Below, one piece after another: positions 14,736 to 22,213 of a stretch of 22,374 bases of DNA. Under the pieces are notes generated by a model. That model ran no database searches. It had not been told where the DNA came from and worked only from the letters and a program-made list of their open reading frames with translations. The translations under genes and the position numbers were made by a program. Each line of letters begins with the position of its first letter. Position 1 is the stretch's first letter. The stretch is taken from contig DDBL01000210.1 of assembly GCA_002333425.1 (NCBI GenBank), forward strand, positions 5,826-28,199, written 5' to 3'. Origin of the DNA: Leptospiraceae bacterium UBA2033. GTDB lineage: Bacteria; Spirochaetota; Leptospiria; Leptospirales; Leptospiraceae.

Positions 14736-15908
14736 ATGAAAAGAATTATTGAAGTTTTTTTAATATTCTTACGACTAGGACTTACTTCTTTTGGAGGTCC
14801 GATTGCACACTTGGCTTACTTTCAAGATGAATTTGTGAATCGCAAACAATGGCTCGATGAAAAACAATACGCTGAAATAGTTACTCTCTGCCAATTTCTT
14901 CCAGGTCCTGCTAGTAGCCAAGTTGGAATGGTAATTGGAAAAATACGAGCTGGTTTTTTTGGTTCTATTGTTGCGTGGATTGGATTTACGTTTCCATCTA
15001 CAATCTTAATGATACTCTTTGCTTTAGGTGTTAGTAAATTTCCTCAGTTTATAAGTTCAAATCTTTTACACGGATGTAAATTGGCAGCAGTTGTAGTTGT
15101 TGCTCACGCTCTTTGGCAAATGGGAAGTAAACTCTGTCCAGATAGAGAACGAATTAGCCTAACCATTATTTCTGCCGCGCTTTTGATTTTTTTTCATGGA
15201 GTTTGGGGGCAAATACTTGTAATCCTTTTCGGGGCGATTATTGGAAAATTCTTTTTGAAAGAAACTAAAGATCCTTTAGATTCATCAGAGACAAAGATTC
15301 AATTTCAAAATTCCATATTCTATCTTATTTTATTTTTTTGTATTCTAATTTTCTTTCCAGTGTTAGTGGGTTTACTAGATTCAGATAGCCTTAGAATTTT
15401 TGATAGTTACTACCGAGTCGGATCACTTGTATTCGGTGGCGGACATGTTGTGCTTCCCCTACTTCAAGAAGAAGTAGTTTCTACTGGCTGGGTTTCAGAA
15501 GAAACTTTTTTAGCAGGTTACGGAGCCGTGCAAGCCGTACCGGGACCTCTATTTACGTTTGTAGCATTTTCAGGTGCATCTTCCACTCTATACCCTAACG
15601 GTTGGATTGGAGGAATATTCTGTTTAGCCGCAGTTTTCTTGCCATCGTTTTTACTAATTCATGGAGCATATCCATATTGGGAAAAAATTAAACAATACCA
15701 ATCCATACAAAATACAATGAATGGAATCAATGCAAGTGTCGTTGGATTGCTATTAGCCGCATTCTATAATCCTGTTTGGACTAGTGCAATTCTAAATCCA
15801 AAAGACTTTGCATTAGCCCTAATTCTATTTTTACTCTTAGCATTCTGGAAAATTCCTTCTTGGTGTATTGTGTTACTCTCAATGATTTTCGGAATCTATC
15901 TAACCTAA
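14736..15908 (+). CDS. chrA: Chromate transporter (CHR family, two-domain)
   Basis: CHR-family membrane proteins export chromate using the proton gradient, although many chromosomal members have unproven substrates. The 390-residue protein is the long form with two homologous halves. The first has SFGGPIAHLAYF (18-29) and FLPGPASSQ (54-62); the second has VFGGGHVVLPLLQEE (232-246) and VQAVPGPLFTF (265-275). About ten hydrophobic segments are visible. The ATG was chosen because MKRIIEVFLIFLRLG is the natural start of the first half; no clear ribosome site precedes it. It follows the carboxylase by 90 bases, with a single repeat arm between, and is probably a separate functional unit. Confidence 0.93.
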   Translation: MKRIIEVFLIFLRLGLTSFGGPIAHLAYFQDEFVNRKQWLDEKQYAEIVTLCQFLPGPASSQVGMVIGKIRAGFFGSIVAWIGFTFPSTILMILFALGVSKFPQFISSNLLHGCKLAAVVVVAHALWQMGSKLCPDRERISLTIISAALLIFFHGVWGQILVILFGAIIGKFFLKETKDPLDSSETKIQFQNSIFYLILFFCILIFFPVLVGLLDSDSLRIFDSYYRVGSLVFGGGHVVLPLLQEEVVSTGWVSEETFLAGYGAVQAVPGPLFTFVAFSGASSTLYPNGWIGGIFCLAAVFLPSFLLIHGAYPYWEKIKQYQSIQNTMNGINASVVGLLLAAFYNPVWTSAILNPKDFALALILFLLLAFWKIPSWCIVLLSMIFGIYLT

Positions 15909-15921
15909 TCTGTGAGATAAT

Positions 15922-16120
15922 CTGCCACAGAGCCACAGAGGCACGGAGAGATTTCTAGAGAGTCACTTTCATAATATACTGTTTATTTAGTAATTCAGCC
16001 TTGTTTATTATTCTATTGCAATATGGTAATAGAATTAAAATATTTCACTCGCTCTCTTTAATTCGACGAATAGGAATAAAAACTAAGAAATCAAAAAACT
16101 CTCTGTGCCTCCGTGGCAAA
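15922..16120. repeat. Second inverted pair of CACAGAG-family arms between convergent genes
   Basis: The left arm (15922-15950, with GCCACAGAGGCACGGAGAG) and right arm (16098-16120, ending CTCCGTGGCAAA) are reverse complements over about 23 bases. They enclose about 147 bases of A+T-rich DNA unrelated to the interior of the 1218-1375 element. The pair fills the gap between the convergent chrA and lipoprotein genes; I see nothing else in that gap. Confidence 0.83.
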
Positions 16121-16144
16121 CATCACTGAGTAGTTACCCTAATT

Positions 16145-17446
16145 TTATGGTTTCAAGTCTTCTACTATTTTGTTTCGCAAATCCAAATAAAAGTCTCGAC
16201 CTTCTCGTTTTTCTTTTTTGTGAGAAGCAAGTGGACGAAAAGGTTTTTGGAAAATTTCAGAATAAGACTCAAAGTTTACATGAACTTGGTTCCCGTCTAA
16301 TTTTTTAATTCGAGTTGTAAAATTTGCTCCTTCTGAATCTCCTGAGCGCGTAAGCAAATCAAAGTAATCCGCCATATAAGAATCAATATCTTGCGGAATA
16401 AAAATGTTGATGATACCAGGAGGAAGAAAATAAAATAATCTACCACTCACTTTGTATTTGGGGTAAATAGGGAATTTGCCCGTCATTACTTCTTCTGATT
16501 CAGAATATTTCATAGACAAATGGTATTCTAAATTTTGAACATGAATTTTTAGACCATAAAAGTTTAAATCTACTTCGAGAAACATGGTAAGACTGTCTAG
16601 GTTTTGTAATTCTCCTTTTTTGAAATTTAAAATCTTCGCATAAATAGTCTTACCCTCAGAATAAATTTCTCCGATTTTTTTGGTTTTGGAAAAATACTTT
16701 ACTTTGAATTTTACTTTTCCAAGAGCTTCGTTCAATTTAGTATAAAATGTTTTGTATTGGAGTTTCATTCTTTCATCCAATGTAAAAGAAAGAGATGCAT
16801 GATTCTCACTTAATTCACTCTGACAACGAAATTCAGCGCATAAAAATTGATATACGATAGAACGATCCAACAAAGCCAATTGTTCATCACTATTAACTGA
16901 GCTAGAAAAAACTTCTAACCAATGAAAAAAGTCTTTCATTGTGTAGGCGGGGTATTTAAAAATTGTATTTCGTTTTAACTTATAAGTTTCCCTACCCTTA
17001 AAAGTAGATTTTGTATATTCGACTTTTGTAAAATACTCATCGTTATCCGCTATTTCTTCTTTATTATCTATCTTTATAATTTTTGTTTCATTTTGTTTAG
17101 AAACATAACCAGTTAAGTATAAAGTATCATCTTTTTTAAAAAGAAATTTTTCTTCTTCCGGTTTTAAAGATCCAAACAAGATAGGATACAAATCTGTATC
17201 TGCATATTTATCAATCAGAAGTTGTTGATTGGAAAAAAAATTATCCCAAAAATTACTATGAGTTATATTTTTCACAAAACAACCCTCCAAAGAAAATATT
17301 AAAATCGAAAATAGTATCAATTTAATGAGACTTTGTAAAAGCATTGCCACAGAGGCACCGAGTCCCAGAGAAATGCAGTTTTTATAGATTTTGTGATTAA
17401 GAATCTTTACGTTTTCTAAGTTTCTTACTTGGTTTTCATAGATCAT
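16145..17446 (-). CDS. Lipoprotein of unknown function, repeat-extended leader
   Basis: I do not recognise the family. A hydrophobic segment (LIKLILFSILIF) ends in the lipobox SLEGC, predicting an acylated cysteine. The mature ~375 residues are polar and Lys-rich, with one amphipathic patch (YFLPPGIINIFIPQD), so it is probably anchored at the outer or inner membrane facing the periplasm. Two starts compete. The ATG at 17446 has a good AAAAAGGA ribosome site but puts the lipid cysteine at residue 56. The ATG at 17344 gives an ideal 21-residue signal (MLLQSLIK...), yet its upstream bases are the end of a CACAGAG repeat arm with no ribosome site. I give the longer form because of the ribosome site; initiation at 17344 is equally possible. 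Confidence 0.7.
   Translation of the reverse strand: MIYENQVRNLENVKILNHKIYKNCISLGLGASVAMLLQSLIKLILFSILIFSLEGCFVKNITHSNFWDNFFSNQQLLIDKYADTDLYPILFGSLKPEEEKFLFKKDDTLYLTGYVSKQNETKIIKIDNKEEIADNDEYFTKVEYTKSTFKGRETYKLKRNTIFKYPAYTMKDFFHWLEVFSSSVNSDEQLALLDRSIVYQFLCAEFRCQSELSENHASLSFTLDERMKLQYKTFYTKLNEALGKVKFKVKYFSKTKKIGEIYSEGKTIYAKILNFKKGELQNLDSLTMFLEVDLNFYGLKIHVQNLEYHLSMKYSESEEVMTGKFPIYPKYKVSGRLFYFLPPGIINIFIPQDIDSYMADYFDLLTRSGDSEGANFTTRIKKLDGNQVHVNFESYSEIFQKPFRPLASHKKEKREGRDFYLDLRNKIVEDLKP
17344..17371. repeat. Single CACAGAG-family arm at the lipoprotein 5' end
   Basis: TTGCCACAGAGGCACCGAGT and following bases match the family arms. It is read in frame, on the minus strand, as the ISLGLGASVA part of the lipoprotein leader, and its last base coincides with the A of the alternative ATG at 17344. 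Confidence 0.8.
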
Positions 17447-17504
17447 AATTTTTCCTTTTTTGCGTAACGTCATACACATACATAGAAATAAACTCAGTTA
17501 CCAA

Positions 17505-18866
17505 TTAGACCTGAGTTGGTTCCATTTCAATTCTCTTTAATAATAAGACTGATTCTAAATGAGGAGTATGTGGATAAGGGTCGGTAATTAAACCGGAGTG
17601 AATTTGGTAATTCTCTGAAAGAATTTTTAAATCTTCTAGTTGAGAATTTGGATTACAGGACACATAGATGATAGTGGAAATTCCTGATTGTAAAATGTAT
17701 TCACTTAATTTAATACCAATTCCATTTCTAGGTGGATCTAAAATCAAAATCGAATCTTTAGGAATAGAGTTTGAAGCAGAAAATACATCTTTGAATTGTA
17801 GTAGGTCTTTTTTTTCAAAGTTAATTTTCTTTTCGGGGTAAATACGTGTTAGGTTTTCATTTGCAGTTTGGATTGAACTTTGAACCCAATCATAACCTAT
17901 AAGGTTTTGAAAATTATCTCCAAATAAAATACTAAAAAATCCATTCCCACAAAACAAATCAATCAAAGTAGAAGAGTTGGTGTCTTTTAGAATATTTTCA
18001 ATAAACCGGATAATCGGCATAAACCCCAATGGATTTGGCTGAAAAAAAGAATTGAATGGGACTAAAATTTCCTTTTGTAAAATTTCTTCTTTGTAATAAG
18101 AATTTCCTTTTACAATAAATGTTTTTCCATCTGCGGATACTTCTGATTGTCTGCGGTTATAGCAGAATAGAATATTGTTTGCTTTTGATATGGATAAAAT
18201 TTCTGAGATAAATTTCTTTTCTATTTCAGAAGATTCAAATTCTTCTATAAATGTAAAAATTGTCATCGTATCAGATGAATCTAGATTTGTACGAAGTGTA
18301 ATGTATTTAAGAAATCCAGCACCAGTTCGTCTATCAAATGGCAAATCGCTAAATTTTGAAAAAATCAATTCTCTAATTAAAGACAACTCCAAATTAGCCC
18401 AAAAGGATTGAAGTTCACATTTTTTTACGTCAATGATTCTACGAAAATTTTCTGCCTGTCTAAGACCAATAAATCCAGGAAAAACAGCGAAATCCATTCG
18501 ATTACGATATTGAAAGTGTTTTTTTGCAGGAATTAATTCAGGTGTAAAACCATGCCCAGATTGAAACTTTTTAACGAGATCATTTGTCTTAATCGCAAAT
18601 TGGTTTTCGTATGAAATATGTTGGGCGCTACAACCTCCACAATCTGCAAAATGTTTACAAAGAGGATTATACTCATTTGCCCTAAAAATAGATTCTACTT
18701 TTGCAAATTTGTTTTTTCCACGTCCTCTTTGTTCATACGTTACCTCATCTCCAATATCGGTATAACGAAACGTTATGTTTGTATCAAGGCTAATTCCTTG
18801 CAGAGAAGAGTTCAGGCTTTTAATCTTAGTAGTTAGTAAAATTGGGTTATTATTGTATAATTTCAT
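17505..18866 (-). CDS. 4Fe-4S RNA (uracil-5-)-methyltransferase, TrmA/RlmD family
   Basis: These enzymes use S-adenosylmethionine to make 5-methyluridine, most often at U1939 of 23S rRNA (RlmD). The 453-residue protein shows a CX5CX2C iron-sulfur set (Cys70, Cys76, Cys79) with a fourth Cys150, the SAM-binding LIDLFCGNGFFS, LDPPRNGI, the catalytic nucleophile Cys404 in YVSCNP, and the general base Glu438 in PHLESV. The first ~60 residues are the expected place of a TRAM RNA-binding domain but are weakly conserved. The exact target (rRNA position or tRNA U54) cannot be decided from the sequence, so no symbol is given. The ATG at 18866 has an AAGGACA ribosome site. The gene is separated from the aldo/keto reductase by repeats. 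Confidence 0.9.
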   Translation of the reverse strand: MKLYNNNPILLTTKIKSLNSSLQGISLDTNITFRYTDIGDEVTYEQRGRGKNKFAKVESIFRANEYNPLCKHFADCGGCSAQHISYENQFAIKTNDLVKKFQSGHGFTPELIPAKKHFQYRNRMDFAVFPGFIGLRQAENFRRIIDVKKCELQSFWANLELSLIRELIFSKFSDLPFDRRTGAGFLKYITLRTNLDSSDTMTIFTFIEEFESSEIEKKFISEILSISKANNILFCYNRRQSEVSADGKTFIVKGNSYYKEEILQKEILVPFNSFFQPNPLGFMPIIRFIENILKDTNSSTLIDLFCGNGFFSILFGDNFQNLIGYDWVQSSIQTANENLTRIYPEKKINFEKKDLLQFKDVFSASNSIPKDSILILDPPRNGIGIKLSEYILQSGISTIIYVSCNPNSQLEDLKILSENYQIHSGLITDPYPHTPHLESVLLLKRIEMEPTQV

Positions 18867-18898
18867 TTTGTCCTTGTGATTAAGTTAAGGATTACAGA

Positions 18899-19025
18899 GT
18901 CATTTCGAACAGAGCACATTAGTTTGTGCGAACGTGAGAAATCTATTTTGCAAACATTGTATTAGGTAAATCTTATATTATGTTTTTGATGTAGACCTCT
19001 CACGATGGAGCAGTTCGAGGTGACA
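18899..19025. repeat. Imperfect inverted repeat of the TTCGAAC type
   Basis: The left part (18899-18945) holds GTCATTTCGAAC and GTGAGAAATCTA. The right part (18992-19025) holds TAGACCTCTCAC and GTTCGAGGTGACA, its approximate reverse complement. An inner GCACA/TGTGC pair adds a small hairpin. This layout is that of short non-autonomous palindromic elements seen in many bacteria. It lies between the aldo/keto reductase stop and the methyltransferase start. Confidence 0.7.
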
Positions 19026-19059
19026 GTATAAAAGTATTCCTTAACTTAATGACATTGCC

Positions 19060-19087
19060 CTCTGTGTCTTCGTGTCTCTGTGGCAAA
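19060..19087. repeat. Single CACAGAG-family arm, reverse orientation
   Basis: CTCTGTGTCTTCGTGTCTCT followed by GTGGCAAA is the reverse complement of the family arm. It lies 6 bases past the aldo/keto reductase stop and next to the TTCGAAC-type element, so two repeat families share this gap. Confidence 0.8.
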
Positions 19088-19093
19088 CATTCC

Positions 19094-20110
19094 TTATCCC
19101 ATTGGGTAAGGAACATTCTTAGAAACTTCGTTGATTTTATTCAATATGTCTTGTGATAAAATAACGTCAGCCGCTTTTAAGGATTCAGTTACCTGTTCAA
19201 CTGTATTTGCACCAATCAAAGTAGAAGCAACAAAATCATGTTGTTTACTCCAAGCGACTGCCATGGTAACTAAACTCATATTAGCCTCTTTGGCAATTTT
19301 TAAAAATTCATCCGTTGCTTTTAGAGTGAGTTCATTTAAGAAGCGATTTGACATTTTCTTTTGTCTATCACCTAATTTAACATATCTACTAAAACGAGCG
19401 TTTTCTGGTGATTTGCCGCCATTGTATTTTCCAGAAAGAACTCCACCAGCAAGGGGAGAATAAGGAAGTAAACTGATGTTTTCCTTTTTGCATATATCAG
19501 CGAGAGAATCTTCAAAACGACGATTTAGCATACTAAAATTATTTTGGATACTTTCATATCGGATGAGGCGATTTTTTTCGGATGCCCAAAGACTTTTCAT
19601 AAGCCCCCAAGGAGTTTCATTGCTACAACCGACATATCGCACTTTGCCGCTACTCACTAACTCAGAAAGAGCATACATGGTTTCTTCATACATCATATCA
19701 GGATCAGGCCAATGAGTTTGATATAGATCTATATAATCAGTGCCTAATCGACGTAAGCTGCCTTCGATTGCACGAATGATATTATGACGGTCTAACGCTG
19801 TTTTGCCGCTACGAACAGGTGGCATAAACCATCCATGTCCAGGACCACAAACTTTAGATGCAATCAAAACGGAATCTCTTGGTTTTGTTTTGAGCCATTT
19901 GCCTACAATTTCTTCTGTGCGATGAACCCATTTTTCTTCTGGAGGAACTGGGTAAACTTCAGCAGTATCGTAGAAATCAACTCCAGCGTCATACGCCTTA
20001 TCTAAAATTTTAAAACTAGTAGCTTCATCGCAACTAGAGCCAAATGTCATTGTTCCCATTCCAATTTCGGAAATAACAATTCCCGATTTTCCAAGCCGTC
20101 TTTTTTTCAT
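19094..20110 (-). CDS. Aldo/keto reductase (Tas-like)
   Basis: This is an NADPH-dependent reductase of the aldo/keto superfamily, acting on aldehydes or ketones in the cytosol. The 338 residues show the catalytic tetrad Asp48, Tyr53 (DTAEVY), Lys86 (ASKV) and His133 (YQTHWPDP), and the C-terminal cofactor region with STLIGANTVEQV. The insert VPPEEKWVHRTEEIVGKWL after the catalytic Tyr is like that of E. coli Tas. The natural substrate is unknown. The ATG follows AAAGGAATTTTT, and the upstream SpoIIE-type gene stops 11 bases earlier, so both are probably in one transcript. Confidence 0.93.
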   Translation of the reverse strand: MKKRRLGKSGIVISEIGMGTMTFGSSCDEATSFKILDKAYDAGVDFYDTAEVYPVPPEEKWVHRTEEIVGKWLKTKPRDSVLIASKVCGPGHGWFMPPVRSGKTALDRHNIIRAIEGSLRRLGTDYIDLYQTHWPDPDMMYEETMYALSELVSSGKVRYVGCSNETPWGLMKSLWASEKNRLIRYESIQNNFSMLNRRFEDSLADICKKENISLLPYSPLAGGVLSGKYNGGKSPENARFSRYVKLGDRQKKMSNRFLNELTLKATDEFLKIAKEANMSLVTMAVAWSKQHDFVASTLIGANTVEQVTESLKAADVILSQDILNKINEVSKNVPYPMG

Positions 20111-20121
20111 AAAAATTCCTT

Positions 20122-21561
20122 TTAGTCTACATCAATAATTAAAAGAGTAATATCATCCTCTACAGTTCTTCCTTCTGAGAAACTCCAGAGTTCTTCGAGT
20201 CTATATTCACACGCAGACTTACCTTCAAAATTTTTACAGTTATCAAAAATTTGATAAAGTCTCTCTTCTCCAAGAATTTCACCTTGGTGATTTTTGGATT
20301 CCAACAATCCATCGGTAAAAAATATAAACCTATCTCCTTGATAATAATCCACTGCATATTCTTCAATACGAATATTTTGAAAAACCCCAATCAGAGAACC
20401 CTTCACTTTTAAAGTAATAGAATCCATATTTTTGCGAATGATATAAGGAGAAAAATGACCAGCAGACGCATAAGTGAAAAGCCCACGCCACTGTGACTTT
20501 TCGGGATTCATTTTTAAATCCATACTTGTATTGTGCCGAATTCTCGATTCAAAAATTCCTAAAAATGCAGTTATAAAATTTCCAGCCGTATTTTCTACCA
20601 TTTGCAAATTCAATCTCTGTAAAATGGCAGAAGGAGTTTTAAACTGTTCAATATTATTTTGCCAACTAATTTTTGCCATGGATGCAATAAATGCTGCTGG
20701 CACTCCATGACCGGAAACGTCTGCAATTAAAACTCCTACTTTATCTAAAGGTAACTCATCTGGATTTGGAAAAATTTGTACATCATAAAAATCACCACCA
20801 ACTGAATCCATTGGAATGTAACAGGGATAAAACTTTAAACCCATGTTAGATGGAAAACTTTTCGGAAGAAGATTTTGCTGAATTTTTTTTGCTCTGTTTA
20901 GAGCATCTTGCATCAGTTTTTGACGAGAGAGGAGTTCTTTTTTTAAAATATTTTCTTCAATGAGAGTATCCGTTAGCCGCTTCACAAATATCTCGTTCAT
21001 TGTGTTCATAACAATTAAAGATTGTTTTTCAATTAATACAGTTGCCTTTCTTTTGAAATCATCATCTCCATCTTTTAGAACAGCTTCAATCATTGCTAAT
21101 CGAATATGTTTTTCTTGAAGATTAAAATTTCCAATGTAATCAGGAATTTCAATTAATCTAGAAACTACCTTTTCAATAGCTGATCGTAATCTACTATCCA
21201 TCTCAAAATTTTCAGAATACAAAAAACTTTCGATTCGATAACGATAGGTAAGAATTAAATTTTTCGCGGTGGTATTTTCGAATTCACCGTCGTCTAGGTG
21301 CTCGAGATACAATCTTTCAAAAAAGGAAGGACCAGCAGGAAATTCTCCAATTTCTTGTTTTACTTGACTGAGTTGATTTAAGAGAAAATCTTCATAAGTA
21401 TTTCCCTCTGCCATTTTTCGAGCGAGAGTTTCAGGATTTTTTTTGAGTTCTCTTTGTATGATACGACCGTATTCTTTCATCAATCGCTTAAATACCATCT
21501 CACGGAGAGTTTTGTCATTTAAGTCTTCGTTAATATTATTTAGGTAGGCTAAATTACTCAT
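20122..21561 (-). CDS. SpoIIE-type PP2C serine/threonine phosphatase with helical N-terminus
   Basis: The C-terminal half (about residues 225-479) is a PP2C-like phosphatase of the SpoIIE/RsbU type: a KIQQNLLP entry motif (226-233), metal-binding GGDFYD (255-260) and DVSGHG (281-286), FTDGLLES, and the final DDITLL. Such enzymes normally dephosphorylate anti-sigma-factor antagonists or similar switch proteins. The first ~205 residues are helical with no domain I recognise (no PAS, GAF, HAMP or membrane segment), and a short coiled-coil-like linker (200-230) joins it to the phosphatase. It is therefore a soluble regulator whose input is unknown. A TTGACT with a weak TAAACA lies upstream as a possible promoter. 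No kinase or antagonist gene is adjacent. Confidence 0.92.
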   Translation of the reverse strand: MSNLAYLNNINEDLNDKTLREMVFKRLMKEYGRIIQRELKKNPETLARKMAEGNTYEDFLLNQLSQVKQEIGEFPAGPSFFERLYLEHLDDGEFENTTAKNLILTYRYRIESFLYSENFEMDSRLRSAIEKVVSRLIEIPDYIGNFNLQEKHIRLAMIEAVLKDGDDDFKRKATVLIEKQSLIVMNTMNEIFVKRLTDTLIEENILKKELLSRQKLMQDALNRAKKIQQNLLPKSFPSNMGLKFYPCYIPMDSVGGDFYDVQIFPNPDELPLDKVGVLIADVSGHGVPAAFIASMAKISWQNNIEQFKTPSAILQRLNLQMVENTAGNFITAFLGIFESRIRHNTSMDLKMNPEKSQWRGLFTYASAGHFSPYIIRKNMDSITLKVKGSLIGVFQNIRIEEYAVDYYQGDRFIFFTDGLLESKNHQGEILGEERLYQIFDNCKNFEGKSACEYRLEELWSFSEGRTVEDDITLLIIDVD

Positions 21562-21666
21562 GTCTTTGTTTAGACCATTGTTTTACAAAGTCAATAAATC
21601 ATAAAACAGAAAATCAGAAGAATATTAGAATGATAAATTTTACTCAACAAAAAAAATAGGGAGTTT

Positions 21667-21707
21667 AATAAAATAAATGAATTCCACTGGAACTCATTTA
21701 TTTTATT
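21667..21707 (-). terminator. Hairpin terminator after the small lipoprotein
   Basis: The arms at 21667-21685 and 21689-21707 pair over 19 bases with one mismatch and a 3-base loop. The stem is mostly A+T with a GGAA/TTCC top. On the minus strand it lies about 60 bases past the lipoprotein stop and is followed within about 15 bases by a run of eight T. It may be bidirectional. Confidence 0.6.
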
Positions 21708-21765
21708 CATTAAAATTTAGAACAATGGATTTACTAGTAGTCCTAAATTGAATTTTGGGAAATGC

Positions 21766-22005
21766 CTAGTCTTCTGCACAGATACATTCGTATCCAACTG
21801 GATCAAATCCTGGGACTTCATCACAGGTAAGATCAGTTTTCGTTGCATGTTTTACCGCAACACAAGTTCCAATAGGACCCCATTCAGCGCCTTTACAAAA
21901 AACATCGCAAGAAGCAGTTCCATTATTTCCTGTTTTAGAGAATGTGTTTTTAGAACAGCCTATCAAACTAAGAAGTAATAGACCTAAGATAAATAAATTT
22001 TTCAT
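21766..22005 (-). CDS. Small cysteine-rich lipoprotein
   Basis: The 79-residue protein has a textbook lipoprotein signal (MKNLFILGLLLLSLIGC), predicting acylation of Cys17 and a mature chain of only 63 residues. The mature part contains six more cysteines (CDVFC, GTC, LTC and ECIC), an even number that could form three disulfides. I recognise no family. The acidic C-terminus ends in CAED. It is probably a disulfide-stabilised domain displayed at the membrane. The start is supported by the signal peptide; the ribosome site is weak. It is followed by a hairpin terminator and is divergent from bcp, so it is likely monocistronic. Confidence 0.77.
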   Translation of the reverse strand: MKNLFILGLLLLSLIGCSKNTFSKTGNNGTASCDVFCKGAEWGPIGTCVAVKHATKTDLTCDEVPGFDPVGYECICAED

Positions 22006-22162
22006 TGTTGTAACTCACTTACAAATATAATTAATTCCACAAATCCAATCCTAGCCAGAATGAACAGCCTTAAAAATTGAATTTTTCCTCTCCTTTTTGA
22101 AAACTAAGCCGTTGTATTCCAAGAATAAATCCATAAAATCCAATATCCATTTATCAAAAAAA

Positions 22163-22191
22163 TTGCTAGATGTTAGGCGTACAATTTTAAT
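22163..22191 (+). promoter_or_regulatory. Possible promoter of bcp
   Basis: TTGCTA (22163-22168) and TTTAAT (22186-22191) are separated by 17 bases and lie 22 bases before the bcp ATG. The match to the housekeeping consensus is four and five of six. It is a candidate only. Confidence 0.35.
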
Positions 22192-22213
22192 CCTGTATGA
22201 AAAAAGGGGAATT

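Noticed and set aside
14736..15908. chrA as a sign of a recently acquired metal-resistance island
   Set aside because: No regulator, mobile gene or base-composition shift accompanies it; CHR-family genes are common on chromosomes.
1218..19087. CRISPR array made of the recurring CACAGAG arms
   Set aside because: The arms are kilobases apart, in both orientations and without regular spacers; no cas gene is present.
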